From assembly GCA_014055495.1 (NCBI GenBank), contig WIAG01000034.1, positions 1-39,630 of the forward strand: a stretch of DNA of 39,630 bases. Direction: 5' to 3'. Both the position numbers and the translations under genes were made by a program. Below are positions 32,454-39,630 of this stretch, in pieces. Numbering within the stretch: position 1 is the first letter of the stretch; every line of letters starts with the position of its first letter. The DNA comes from Nitrospira sp. CR1.2. GTDB taxonomy: Bacteria > Nitrospirota > Nitrospiria > Nitrospirales > Nitrospiraceae. The notes below the pieces were generated by a model, which saw nothing but the letters and a program-made list of their open reading frames with translations, did not search any database and was not told the DNA's origin.

Positions 32454-33362
32454 ATGTCCGCACGTTTCGATGAAGTTGTCCGCATCATGGCCCGCCTCCG
32501 GGCGCCGGGCGGGTGCCCCTGGGACCGGAAACAAACCCATGAGTCCCTCACACCCTACTTGATCGAGGAAACCTACGAAGCGCTCGATACCATCGATCGA
32601 CGCGATTTTCCCAAGCTCAAGGAAGAACTGGGAGACGTGTTGCTCCAGGTGTTGTTTCACAGTCAGATCGGCACGGAAACAGGCACCTTCACCATGGAGG
32701 ACGTGCTCGAACAACTCGCCGACAAACTGGTGCGCCGCCATCCGCACGTCTTCGGGGACGGCGCGGCCGGGGCCCAGGCCCTCAATTCGGATCAAGTCGT
32801 GCATCGGTGGGAAGACATCAAACGGGCCGAGCGGAAACAGGCCGGAAAACCGGACTCTGTCCTGCACGACATTCCCAAAGCCCTGCCGGCCTTGCTGCGC
32901 GCCTACCAAACCCAGGTACGTGCGGCACGGGTGGGATTCGACTGGCCGGACAGCCCGCAGGGGCTGGCTGCCGTCCTCGATAAGGTGGATGAAGAACTGA
33001 GGGAACTGCGCCAGGCCATCCTCGACGCATCGCTCCCCGCGCAGGGGACGCCCGGCCCTAGAACGGAACCGACGGCTGCCATGGCCGCCGAGCTTGGGGA
33101 CCTGCTGTTTTCACTGGTAAACGTGGCAAGACACCTCAAGGTGAATCCCGAGGAGTCATTGCGACTGGCGACGAATCGCTTCACCTCCCGATTTCAGTTC
33201 ATCGAGCGGGAGGCCGCACGCAACGGGCGCACCGTGCAGGAGCTGACTCTGGTGGAGCTGAATGCCTACTGGAATGCCGCCAAACAGCAGGAATCGGACG
33301 GGCAGCCCCAGGCGGCCCCGGAGTGGACTCCATCGACAAGACCGACAGATACCGCCACATGA
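32454..33362 (+). CDS. mazG: Nucleoside triphosphate pyrophosphohydrolase MazG
   Basis: The 302-residue protein has the two tandem MazG domains. The first holds GGCPWDRKQTHESL, EETYEALDTID and LKEELGDVLLQVLFHS with the Glu/Asp cluster that binds magnesium. The second repeats the pattern as VDEELRELRQAI and MAAELGDLLFSLVNVARHL. A linker with RRHPHVFGD lies between. It hydrolyses NTPs to NMP and pyrophosphate, a housecleaning role and, in some bacteria, ppGpp control. It runs into the next gene with a 4-base overlap. Confidence 0.95.
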   Translation: MSARFDEVVRIMARLRAPGGCPWDRKQTHESLTPYLIEETYEALDTIDRRDFPKLKEELGDVLLQVLFHSQIGTETGTFTMEDVLEQLADKLVRRHPHVFGDGAAGAQALNSDQVVHRWEDIKRAERKQAGKPDSVLHDIPKALPALLRAYQTQVRAARVGFDWPDSPQGLAAVLDKVDEELRELRQAILDASLPAQGTPGPRTEPTAAMAAELGDLLFSLVNVARHLKVNPEESLRLATNRFTSRFQFIEREAARNGRTVQELTLVELNAYWNAAKQQESDGQPQAAPEWTPSTRPTDTAT

Positions 33363-33973
33363 CCACCGAAAAAGATCCATACGAAGAAGGCAAGCGCGCA
33401 GGGCTCCATCCGCTCATCGTGATCTTCGGCGCCATCTTGATCATGTGGCTCCTCATCAATCTTGCCGTGCCCAGCGGCAAACAGAAGCAGGCCACAGGCC
33501 CGGAGATTTCGCAGGTAGTGATCGAAGATCCCGATGCCGCACCGGTCATGTACAAGGTCCAGGCGACGTTGACGGAATTTAATGCCGTCAGCATCGTGGT
33601 GCCGGCGCAGGTCACGACCAGTCAAGTCGTCGGCCTGTTGAAACGATTCAAGCTGGCCCGGTTGGATCAGAGCCTGCCGTCCATGCTCCCGGCCACCAGT
33701 CCCGGCCACAAACTCGGCGACCAGGCCGTCGCCGACTTCTACATTTTTTCAGATCCGAAGTATGCCACACCGGAAGTCGTCGAGACCTTGGCACGCGGAG
33801 CCCATGCGCCAGGGAACCTTTACCCGCAGGCGATTCCGTTCGAAGAAGCGATGGAACAGGTGCGCGGCCACTACCGCATCGACCTGAACGATACGAGCAA
33901 TCCCGACACCGGGGCCATCGGATTTGCCGACGAATCCGGCGTGCATAGCAAACACTATCGACGCATTTTTTAA
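33359..33973 (+). CDS. Membrane-anchored protein of unknown function, coupled to mazG
   Basis: The ATG at 33359 overlaps the mazG stop (ATGA) and gives 204 residues. A single N-terminal span (PLIVIFGAILIMWLLINLAV, about 18-37) is followed by a soluble, probably periplasmic part. That part has a beta-rich stretch (YKVQATLTEFNAVSIVVPAQ) and a segment with VADFYIFSDPKYATPEVVET. No known motif is recognised. Coupling to mazG suggests co-expression but does not indicate function. Expression as a real gene is likely given the overlap and coherent structure. Confidence 0.75.
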   Translation: MTTEKDPYEEGKRAGLHPLIVIFGAILIMWLLINLAVPSGKQKQATGPEISQVVIEDPDAAPVMYKVQATLTEFNAVSIVVPAQVTTSQVVGLLKRFKLARLDQSLPSMLPATSPGHKLGDQAVADFYIFSDPKYATPEVVETLARGAHAPGNLYPQAIPFEEAMEQVRGHYRIDLNDTSNPDTGAIGFADESGVHSKHYRRIF

Positions 33974-34235
33974 GCCCCGCAGCCGAAAACCCTCTCCGGG
34001 AAAGCCTTCGCTATCCCCAGCCCCATCAAGATCGGCGAAGATGCCCCTAGGGGTTTCCATCTTCTACAGCCTATTGTGGCTCCCTTCAGGCCGGCCCCAA
34101 TGCCTAAAACTTGTGCAGGCTGCTGAAGGACCGCTCTGCTAAGGGCCTTGGACGGGGCGATGACGGATATGCACATGCTTATCCACAGATTCTGTGCGTG
34201 GGGACGCGGGCGACAGTCGCGACGAAGAGAAGCAG

Positions 34236-34652
34236 TCAGGCCCCGAGCCCGATCGTCTGTTTGATCTCGGCCCGCAGTGCCTCCTGCTCAGCCTGAACCC
34301 AGGCATCGAGTTGCGGAAAGTGATGGGCGAGCGGACCCGTAAAGGGCGGCACCAGGACATCGGCGCGGTCCTTCAACCACCCTTCACCCTCGGCAATCCG
34401 AAGCTTCTGATCCCCGATCTTTCGCGAGAGCAACTTGTTCAGCATGAGCTGTTGGCCCGGGCTTCCGGTCACCGCGCCAAGGAGCGTGCCTTTCACATAG
34501 TCCAATTCTTCCGCCAAGGCAATTTTCACACGAACCGCATGGGGCGCCGCCCAGGTGGCCCGTTGAATGGAATAGTCATACGACAATACCGGCTCCCTCG
34601 GCTCACGAAACGGGCCGGCCACACTGGAGATCACTAACTGGTCGTTTAACAT
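34236..34652 (-). CDS. Conserved-looking protein of unknown function at the end of the heme operon
   Basis: The 138-residue product is soluble and mixed alpha/beta. It includes AVRVKIALAEELDYVKGTLL, SPGQQLMLNKLLSRKIGDQ, GEGWLKDRAD and a C-terminal helix ending EIKQTIGLGA. It lacks Cys, signal peptide or membrane spans. It lies 28 bp after hemG on the same strand, with GAGAGGA upstream of its ATG, so it is the fourth gene of a hemE-hemH-hemG run. A role linked to heme synthesis is possible from position only. Confidence 0.7.
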   Translation of the reverse strand: MLNDQLVISSVAGPFREPREPVLSYDYSIQRATWAAPHAVRVKIALAEELDYVKGTLLGAVTGSPGQQLMLNKLLSRKIGDQKLRIAEGEGWLKDRADVLVPPFTGPLAHHFPQLDAWVQAEQEALRAEIKQTIGLGA

Positions 34653-34680
34653 GTCCGCGTGTCCTCTCTCGTCTCACTCA

Positions 34681-36162
34681 TCATGATTCCGGCCTGGTGC
34701 TCACAGGCGATTGCAGATACCGAAGTGTTCGGGCGGCCGTCTCCGCCCCGTCTCTGATGCAATCAGGCAAACCCACGCCCCGATACCCGGCGCCCGTGAT
34801 CGTTAATCCGCCGAATCGCGACACCGCCGCCTCCAGCTGTGCCAGCCGGTCGAGATGCCCGATGGTATATTGCGGCATGGCCCGATGCCACCGGTTCACC
34901 TCCACGTACTGCGGGGTCGCGTGGAGCCCGACGATCGACGCCAATTCGTCGCGCACGCAGCGCACCAACGCCTCGTCGTCCCGCTCCAAGATTGCCTCCC
35001 GCCCGACACCCCCGAGATAACAACGCACGGAGACCTCGTCCGGGGGCGCACGGTGGGGCCACTTGATCGAGGTCCAGGTGGCGGCAATCACATCGCGGCC
35101 CTCGACCCGAGGGACGACAAAGCCGAACCCTTGCAAGCTGCGTCCGACCGCCGCGGCCGGATAAATCAGAGAAATCGTCGCCGTTGATGCGTACGGAATG
35201 GTCTCCATCAACCCGGCCGCCAGGGGACTGAGGGGCCGCACGAGATCGGCGCTCACATAGGCCGGCGTCGCCAGCACCAACGCCTCCGCCGACAACGCAG
35301 TTCCATCGGAGCAGATCACATCGTACATCCAGCGTCCGGCCTGATGCGACCGGACTCGCAGCGCCTCGGCTTGGACTCCGGTTTTCAGCACGGCACCGCC
35401 CTGCTGAATCCGTGCCGTCATCCCGGCCACCAGATCAGCCAAGCCGTTCTTGAGCGTCACGAACATCGTATGACGTGGGCGACCGTCGGCGGGAATCTGG
35501 GCGCGGGCCCGGCGAGCCGCCATCATGCCGCGGATCACGCTGCCATACGTCTGTTCCAACTCATAGAATCGGGGAAAGGTCGCTCGGAGGCTCATCTGCT
35601 CGGCATCGCCGGCATAAATACCGGCCATCAGCGGCTCCATGACCCGCTCGCATGCATGCCGCCCGAACCGGCGGCGAAAGAACGCGGCCAGCGACTCGTC
35701 CTCCGTCGACCGTCGCGGTGGGATCAGGACATCGCACCCCATGCGGGCCAGATCCATCCAGGACAACAGCCCGCTGCGAAAAAACGGGCCTAACTGCGAC
35801 GGGGTAAAGGTCACGAGCCCTTCCGGCAATTCATGCAGCTGCCCGCCCCTGAGGACACTTGCCTTTTTCTCAACCGGATTGGTGTTGATCAGTTGATCGG
35901 CAATCCCCAATCGGCGGCACAGGTCCATGGCCCAAGGCTTCTGCGACAGGAACGAATCGGGGCCTGCCTCCATCACCCACCGGCCAACTCGATGGGTCAC
36001 GATCTTGCCGCCCCAGACCGGCGCCGCGTCCAGCAGAGTACAGAAAAGCGGCAGGTCGGCGGACGCGGCTTGCTCAAGCAGGGCAAACGCCGTCGAGAGG
36101 CCCGAGATGCCACCACCGACAATGATGACTGACTTAGGAGTGCGCGCCACAGGTGGTGCCAC
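34681..36162 (-). CDS. hemG: Protoporphyrinogen oxidase (oxygen-dependent, HemY/PPOX type)
   Basis: The GTG start at 36162 shares a base with the hemH stop (TAGTG) and gives 493 residues. The FAD-binding N-terminus is VIIVGGGISGLSTAFALLEQ. Further PPOX features are GGKIVTHRVGRWVMEAGPDS, a substrate-domain region with MEPLMAGIYAGDAEQMSLRA, and a C-terminal FAD segment (LTITGAGYRGVGLPDCI). It oxidises protoporphyrinogen IX to protoporphyrin IX using oxygen, in line with an aerobic organism. The symbol hemY is also used for this type. It comes before ferrochelatase in the pathway, though after it in the operon. Confidence 0.93.
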   Translation of the reverse strand: MAPPVARTPKSVIIVGGGISGLSTAFALLEQAASADLPLFCTLLDAAPVWGGKIVTHRVGRWVMEAGPDSFLSQKPWAMDLCRRLGIADQLINTNPVEKKASVLRGGQLHELPEGLVTFTPSQLGPFFRSGLLSWMDLARMGCDVLIPPRRSTEDESLAAFFRRRFGRHACERVMEPLMAGIYAGDAEQMSLRATFPRFYELEQTYGSVIRGMMAARRARAQIPADGRPRHTMFVTLKNGLADLVAGMTARIQQGGAVLKTGVQAEALRVRSHQAGRWMYDVICSDGTALSAEALVLATPAYVSADLVRPLSPLAAGLMETIPYASTATISLIYPAAAVGRSLQGFGFVVPRVEGRDVIAATWTSIKWPHRAPPDEVSVRCYLGGVGREAILERDDEALVRCVRDELASIVGLHATPQYVEVNRWHRAMPQYTIGHLDRLAQLEAAVSRFGGLTITGAGYRGVGLPDCIRDGAETAARTLRYLQSPVSTRPES

Positions 36163-37106
36163 TAATGAACCAGCGAAGCCTCGTGTGCCTCCACAACCGA
36201 CGCGAGGGTGTCGATCAGGGGAGCCGAGGCGTTCAGCATGGGTATTCGTTCCAGTTGCATGCCTTTGGCGCGGGCCAACTGGGTGAGCTCGATATCAATG
36301 TCGTACAACGTTTCGACATGGTCGCAGAGAAACCCGATCGGCGCCACCAGCACATGCCGGTGCCCTTCATGTGCCAGGGCCTCTACCGTCTCCTCGACCG
36401 ACGGCCCCAACCAGGTCTCCCCCGAACGCCCCTGGCTTTGATAGGCGAAGCGTGTCGGTTGCCCACCAAGCTGTGCAGCTACCGCCTCAGCGGTGCCATG
36501 GACTTCCCCGGGATAGGGATCCTTCATGGCGACTACACGCTCCGGCAAACTATGCGCCGTCAACAGCACCGGCACCTGCCCGCGCACATCCCGGGGAAAC
36601 AGGTCCAGGGCCCGCCGGATCTTGTCGACGATCGCGGCGATCAGCAACGGATGGCAATGCCAACTCGTGACGAAACTGATCGGTGTTTCATCGGCCAGGG
36701 CGGCCCGCGCGTCTTCCACCTTCTTCACGTAGGCCCCGATGCTGAGGGAAGAGTATTGCGGCGCCATACACAGCCCGACGATCCGCTCCGGGCGGTCGTG
36801 CAACAACTCGGCGTAGGTTTCCTGAATAAACGGATGCCAATGTCGCAACGCGACGTAGCATCGATAGCGGCCGTCGCCTGAGTGATTCAGCCGCCGCTCC
36901 AAGGCTGCGGCGACGTCACGCGTGATCCCCAGCACAGGAGAACGTCCACCGGTCATTCGGTAGCGGGTTCGGATTTCCTCCACCAGTTCGGGCGAGGTCG
37001 GTCGCCCACCCCGGACATCCTTGAGATAGGGCTCGACGTTCTCCACACAATCGGGCCCACCCATGGCCATGAGAAGAAGCGCGATCGGTGGTGGGGATGC
37101 GGGCAC
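36162..37106 (-). CDS. hemH: Ferrochelatase
   Basis: The 314-residue enzyme inserts iron into protoporphyrin IX. It begins PPIALLLMAMGGPDCVENVE and carries RYRMTGGRSPVLGITRDVA, the porphyrin/iron site around FVTSWHCHPLLI with the conserved His, LLTAHSLPERVV, and the signature segment QSQGRSGETWLGPSVEETVE with its acidic residues. The end (VAPIGFLCDHVETLYDIDIE) is also typical. It lies 24 bp after hemE and overlaps hemG by one base. No C-terminal [2Fe-2S] cysteines are present. Confidence 0.95.
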   Translation of the reverse strand: MPASPPPIALLLMAMGGPDCVENVEPYLKDVRGGRPTSPELVEEIRTRYRMTGGRSPVLGITRDVAAALERRLNHSGDGRYRCYVALRHWHPFIQETYAELLHDRPERIVGLCMAPQYSSLSIGAYVKKVEDARAALADETPISFVTSWHCHPLLIAAIVDKIRRALDLFPRDVRGQVPVLLTAHSLPERVVAMKDPYPGEVHGTAEAVAAQLGGQPTRFAYQSQGRSGETWLGPSVEETVEALAHEGHRHVLVAPIGFLCDHVETLYDIDIELTQLARAKGMQLERIPMLNASAPLIDTLASVVEAHEASLVH

Positions 37107-37130
37107 GCTGAACTCCAGCCCTACGTCTGG

Positions 37131-38168
37131 TTATGTTTTGCTTAATCGATGGACGAGATCGATCGTGGCCGCGACATGCTCCACGGGCGTATTGGGGAGG
37201 ATTCCATGGCCAAGATTGAAGATATGCCCCGGACGGCCTCCGGCCCGCCGGAGAATGTCCGCCACCCGCCGTTCGATTTCAGGTATCGGCGCAAACAGCG
37301 CGACCGGATCGAGGTTTCCTTGCACCGCTCGATCGTGCCCCACCATGGCCCAGGCCTCATCGAGCGGAATACGCCAATCGACGCCGATCACATCGCCGCC
37401 CGCCTGGCGCATCGACTTGAGGATGGCCGTCGTCCCGGTGCCGAAATGAATGAGCGGCACCCCTTCATGCTTCAGGCCGTCGAAAATCAACTGGACGTGC
37501 GGCATGACATACTCGGCATAGTCGCCGGCCGACAGGCAACCCACCCAACTATCGAACAACTGTACGGCCTGCGCGCCGGCCTTGATTTGACGACGAAGGT
37601 ACCCGGTGATCACTCGCGCGAACGTATCCATCAGGCGGTGCCAGACTTCCGGTTCGCCATACATCATCTGTTTGGTATGGATGTAGTTGCGGGAACTGCC
37701 GCCCTCGATAGCGTAACTGGCCAACGTAAACGGAGCCCCGGCAAATCCGATCAGCGGCACCCGGCCGGCCAACATCTTGCGGGTGAGACTGATGGCATCC
37801 ATCACGTATTGCAGGCCGCCGTCATCCATAACCTTAAGACGGTCTACCGCAGCGCGATCTCGAACGGGATTGTGAATGATCGGCCCTTCCCCCTCGGCAA
37901 ATTCCAGAGAAAGGCCCATCGGCTCAAGCGGTAACAGAATGTCGGCAAAGATGATAGCCGCATCGAGGGCGAACCGGTCGATGGGCTGCATGGTCACCTG
38001 CGCCGCCAATTCGGGCGTCTTACATAATTCAAGGATCGAGTGTTTTTCCCGGAGGCGTCGATACTCGATCATGTACCGGCCTGCCTGGCGCATGAACCAG
38101 ACCGGTGTACAATCGACCGGTTCGCGCCGGCACGCTTTGAGAAATCGATCGTTCATCGTGGGGCGCAT
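37131..38168 (-). CDS. hemE: Uroporphyrinogen decarboxylase
   Basis: The 345-residue protein converts uroporphyrinogen III to coproporphyrinogen III. The N-terminal signature PVWFMRQAGRYMIEYRRLRE holds the substrate-binding Arg residues. The catalytic Asp lies in IIFADILLPLEPMG; GFAGAPFTLASYAIEG, FDSWVGCLSA and FNLGHGILPNTPVEHV are further family motifs. The start may be the ATG at 38168 or the one at 38156 (MNDRFLKACRREPVDC), which is the common N-terminus. It leads the leftward heme operon hemE-hemH-hemG-unknown. Confidence 0.96.
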   Translation of the reverse strand: MRPTMNDRFLKACRREPVDCTPVWFMRQAGRYMIEYRRLREKHSILELCKTPELAAQVTMQPIDRFALDAAIIFADILLPLEPMGLSLEFAEGEGPIIHNPVRDRAAVDRLKVMDDGGLQYVMDAISLTRKMLAGRVPLIGFAGAPFTLASYAIEGGSSRNYIHTKQMMYGEPEVWHRLMDTFARVITGYLRRQIKAGAQAVQLFDSWVGCLSAGDYAEYVMPHVQLIFDGLKHEGVPLIHFGTGTTAILKSMRQAGGDVIGVDWRIPLDEAWAMVGHDRAVQGNLDPVALFAPIPEIERRVADILRRAGGRPGHIFNLGHGILPNTPVEHVAATIDLVHRLSKT

Positions 38169-38517
38169 TGTAGAGGGGCAATCCGAACAGAGTCAAACAA
38201 TCTCACGCCGAAAGCGAACGGCCGTCCCACCGGCGCCGCAGCAGCAGGTAGTTCCGACTTCGAGCACCACTCCTGTCAAAAAAAATCCTGGTACAGGGGC
38301 AGAAAAATCTCACGACATTTCCCTACGGTTCCGTGTATACTGGTAGCACGTGTGTGAAAGCCTGAGTCTCTTCACTCACTGATCGACACGATCCAGTGTC
38401 TTCAGCGGCCTGCCTCTCGCATCATTCGCAAGCGCCGCAAAGATGAAGTCCCGCGACTGCAACAGCGGCGCGACCCCTCGGTAACGCATCTGAGATTGGC
38501 ACAACTGTGGAGGTGGC
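38169..38517. other. Divergent promoter region between hemE and the desaturase
   Basis: This 349-bp stretch separates two divergent genes and holds no supportable gene. A TATACT hexamer on the plus strand (38336-38341) could be a -10 element for the desaturase; the matching -35 (near 38314, GACATT) is weak. An A-run lies at 38279-38285. No clear operator was seen. Confidence 0.45.
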
Positions 38518-39534
38518 ATGAGTAGTGACCTGCATCCGCTCACCTTACCCGAGACCAGTGAGCTCCAGAAAACCGACGTACAACCGGTTGAATCTTCGCA
38601 CCAAGACAACCCCTGGCTCACGATCCTCCGGTGGTTCGACTCCTGGGCCGGCATCGAAAAAATGGAAACCGACACCGCCCCGGCCTCGGTCGACTGGCTG
38701 CGCGCCATTCCTCTTATAACCGTCCACCTCATTTGCCTCGGGGTCTTCATCGTCGGCTGGAGTTGGGTCGCCGTAGGGGTCTGCGCCGCCTTCTACTTCA
38801 TCCGCATGTTTGCCATTACCGGTTGGTACCATCGGTACTTCTCCCATCGCACCTTCAAGACCTCACGAGCCTGTCAGTTTGCCTTCGCGCTCCTCGGATC
38901 CTCGTGCGCCCAACGGGGTCCCCTCTGGTGGGCCGGCCACCATCGGCACCACCACATCTACTCGGATAAGCCGGAAGATACCCATTCCGTGCGCCAGGGC
39001 GGATTCCTTTGGGCCCATATCGGCTGGATCAGCTCGAAGAAATTTTTTCCTCCGCGCCTGAAGAGCATCGGCGACTTCGCCAAGTTCCCTGAACTGCGCT
39101 TTCTCGATCGCTTCGACACCCTGGTCCCGACCATCTGCGGGTTCGGCATGTTCGGTCTGGGAAAATTGCTGGAAACCTATGCGCCCGGCCTCGGCACGAA
39201 CGGTCCGCAAATGTTGATCTGGGGCTTCTTCGTCTCCACGGTCGCCTTGCTGCACGGCACCTGCACGATCAATTCACTCTCGCACGTGTACGGATCGCAG
39301 CGCTACAAGACGGGGGACGACAGCAAGAACAATTTCATCCTTGCCATGATCACCCTCGGCGAGGGGTGGCACAACAACCACCACTACTATGCCGCATCAA
39401 CCCGACAGGGGTTCTATTGGTGGGAAATCGACATTACCTACTACATGCTACGCGCAATGCAGGCGGTGGGTTTAGTCTGGGATATCCGTGAAGTCCCGGT
39501 GCACGTCCGGGAAGGAAAGAATAAACTCGCCTGA
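38518..39534 (+). CDS. Acyl-CoA (delta-9-type) fatty acid desaturase
   Basis: GGAGG lies just upstream of the ATG; the protein has 338 residues. The three His clusters of membrane di-iron desaturases are complete: HRYFSH (105-110), HHRHHH (141-146) and HNNHH (285-289). Hydrophobic spans lie at about 63-100, with further spans around 200-250. GHHRHHHIYSDKPEDTHS and SLSHVYGSQRY are typical of the acyl-CoA delta-9 family. It introduces a double bond into membrane fatty acids using oxygen and an electron donor. An N-terminal extension of about 40 residues has no recognisable motif. Confidence 0.93.
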   Translation: MSSDLHPLTLPETSELQKTDVQPVESSHQDNPWLTILRWFDSWAGIEKMETDTAPASVDWLRAIPLITVHLICLGVFIVGWSWVAVGVCAAFYFIRMFAITGWYHRYFSHRTFKTSRACQFAFALLGSSCAQRGPLWWAGHHRHHHIYSDKPEDTHSVRQGGFLWAHIGWISSKKFFPPRLKSIGDFAKFPELRFLDRFDTLVPTICGFGMFGLGKLLETYAPGLGTNGPQMLIWGFFVSTVALLHGTCTINSLSHVYGSQRYKTGDDSKNNFILAMITLGEGWHNNHHYYAASTRQGFYWWEIDITYYMLRAMQAVGLVWDIREVPVHVREGKNKLA

Positions 39535-39541
39535 CAAGATA

Positions 39542-39570
39542 CGGGGGCGGCCAATCACCGCCCGCCCCCG
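39542..39570. terminator. GC-rich hairpin between convergent genes
   Basis: CGGGGGCGG (39542-39550) pairs perfectly with CCGCCCCCG (39562-39570) across an 11-base loop. It lies 8 bp after the desaturase stop and 10 bp from the end of the convergent gene, so it may terminate both. No T-run is present. Confidence 0.5.
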
Positions 39571-39579
39571 CAGCCCCCG

Positions 39580-39630
39580 CTACACCCACTCTGACTCATC
39601 CGCCGACGCAGCCTTCCGCCCGTACAACGC
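39580..39630 (-). CDS. Last codons of a gene entering from the right edge
   Basis: The minus-strand frame open at the window edge reads ALYGRKAASADESEWV and stops at 39580-39582 (TAG). Its composition is protein-like, and it ends close to a hairpin shared with the desaturase gene. Sixteen residues are too few to identify a product. Confidence 0.4.
   Translation of the reverse strand, partial: ALYGRKAASADESEWV

Noticed and set aside
33974..34235. Small gene between the mazG operon and the heme operon
   Set aside because: Open frames here have no motif or ribosome site; it is ordinary convergent intergenic DNA.

Overview
The window most resembles a chromosome segment of a GC-rich Gram-negative bacterium of the Nitrospira type. 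That is inference from the mix of genes: a heme operon with an oxygen-type protoporphyrinogen oxidase, NtrY/NtrX, a DUF1844 protein, several signalling kinases and a dispersed palindromic repeat. No rRNA or single diagnostic gene fixes the genus.

Layout. 1-4.1 kb: signalling genes, namely the 3' part of a hybrid histidine kinase with a coupled Hpt protein, then an OmpR-type two-component pair on the other strand. 4.1-6.6 kb: a palindromic repeat, a glycosyltransferase that appears to have lost its C-terminal domain, and an NAD-dependent sugar epimerase/dehydratase. A 35-bp sequence block lies upstream of both sugar genes. 7.0-17.1 kb: a polymorphic-toxin locus read leftwards. It holds a 2387-residue secreted SpvB/VCBS/RHS protein with a short C-terminal toxin-like tip, a likely cognate immunity gene 15 bp downstream, a decayed relative of a small membrane protein, that membrane protein itself, an ankyrin lipoprotein and another small membrane protein. 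The last few may be orphan immunity genes.

17.9-25.8 kb: a cryptic filamentous-phage-like (inovirus-like) element. It reads HTH regulator, replication initiator, zinc ribbon, ssDNA-binding protein, adsorption protein, pVI-like protein, Zot/pI assembly ATPase, signal-peptide coat protein, terminator, second coat-like protein. Then come an opposing RadC-family gene, a hairpin-rich non-coding region, a small ORF and a serine recombinase whose 3' end runs antisense into a tRNA-Ala(CGC) gene. The tRNA is the probable integration site; the left end of the element could not be located.

25.9-39.6 kb: ordinary chromosome. purM-purN (purine synthesis), ntrY-ntrX, a DUF1844 gene, mazG with a coupled membrane-anchored unknown, the heme run hemE-hemH-hemG plus an unknown gene, an acyl-CoA desaturase, and the last codons of an unidentified gene at the right edge.

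All calls come from reading sequence and translations by eye. No database search or structure prediction was run.
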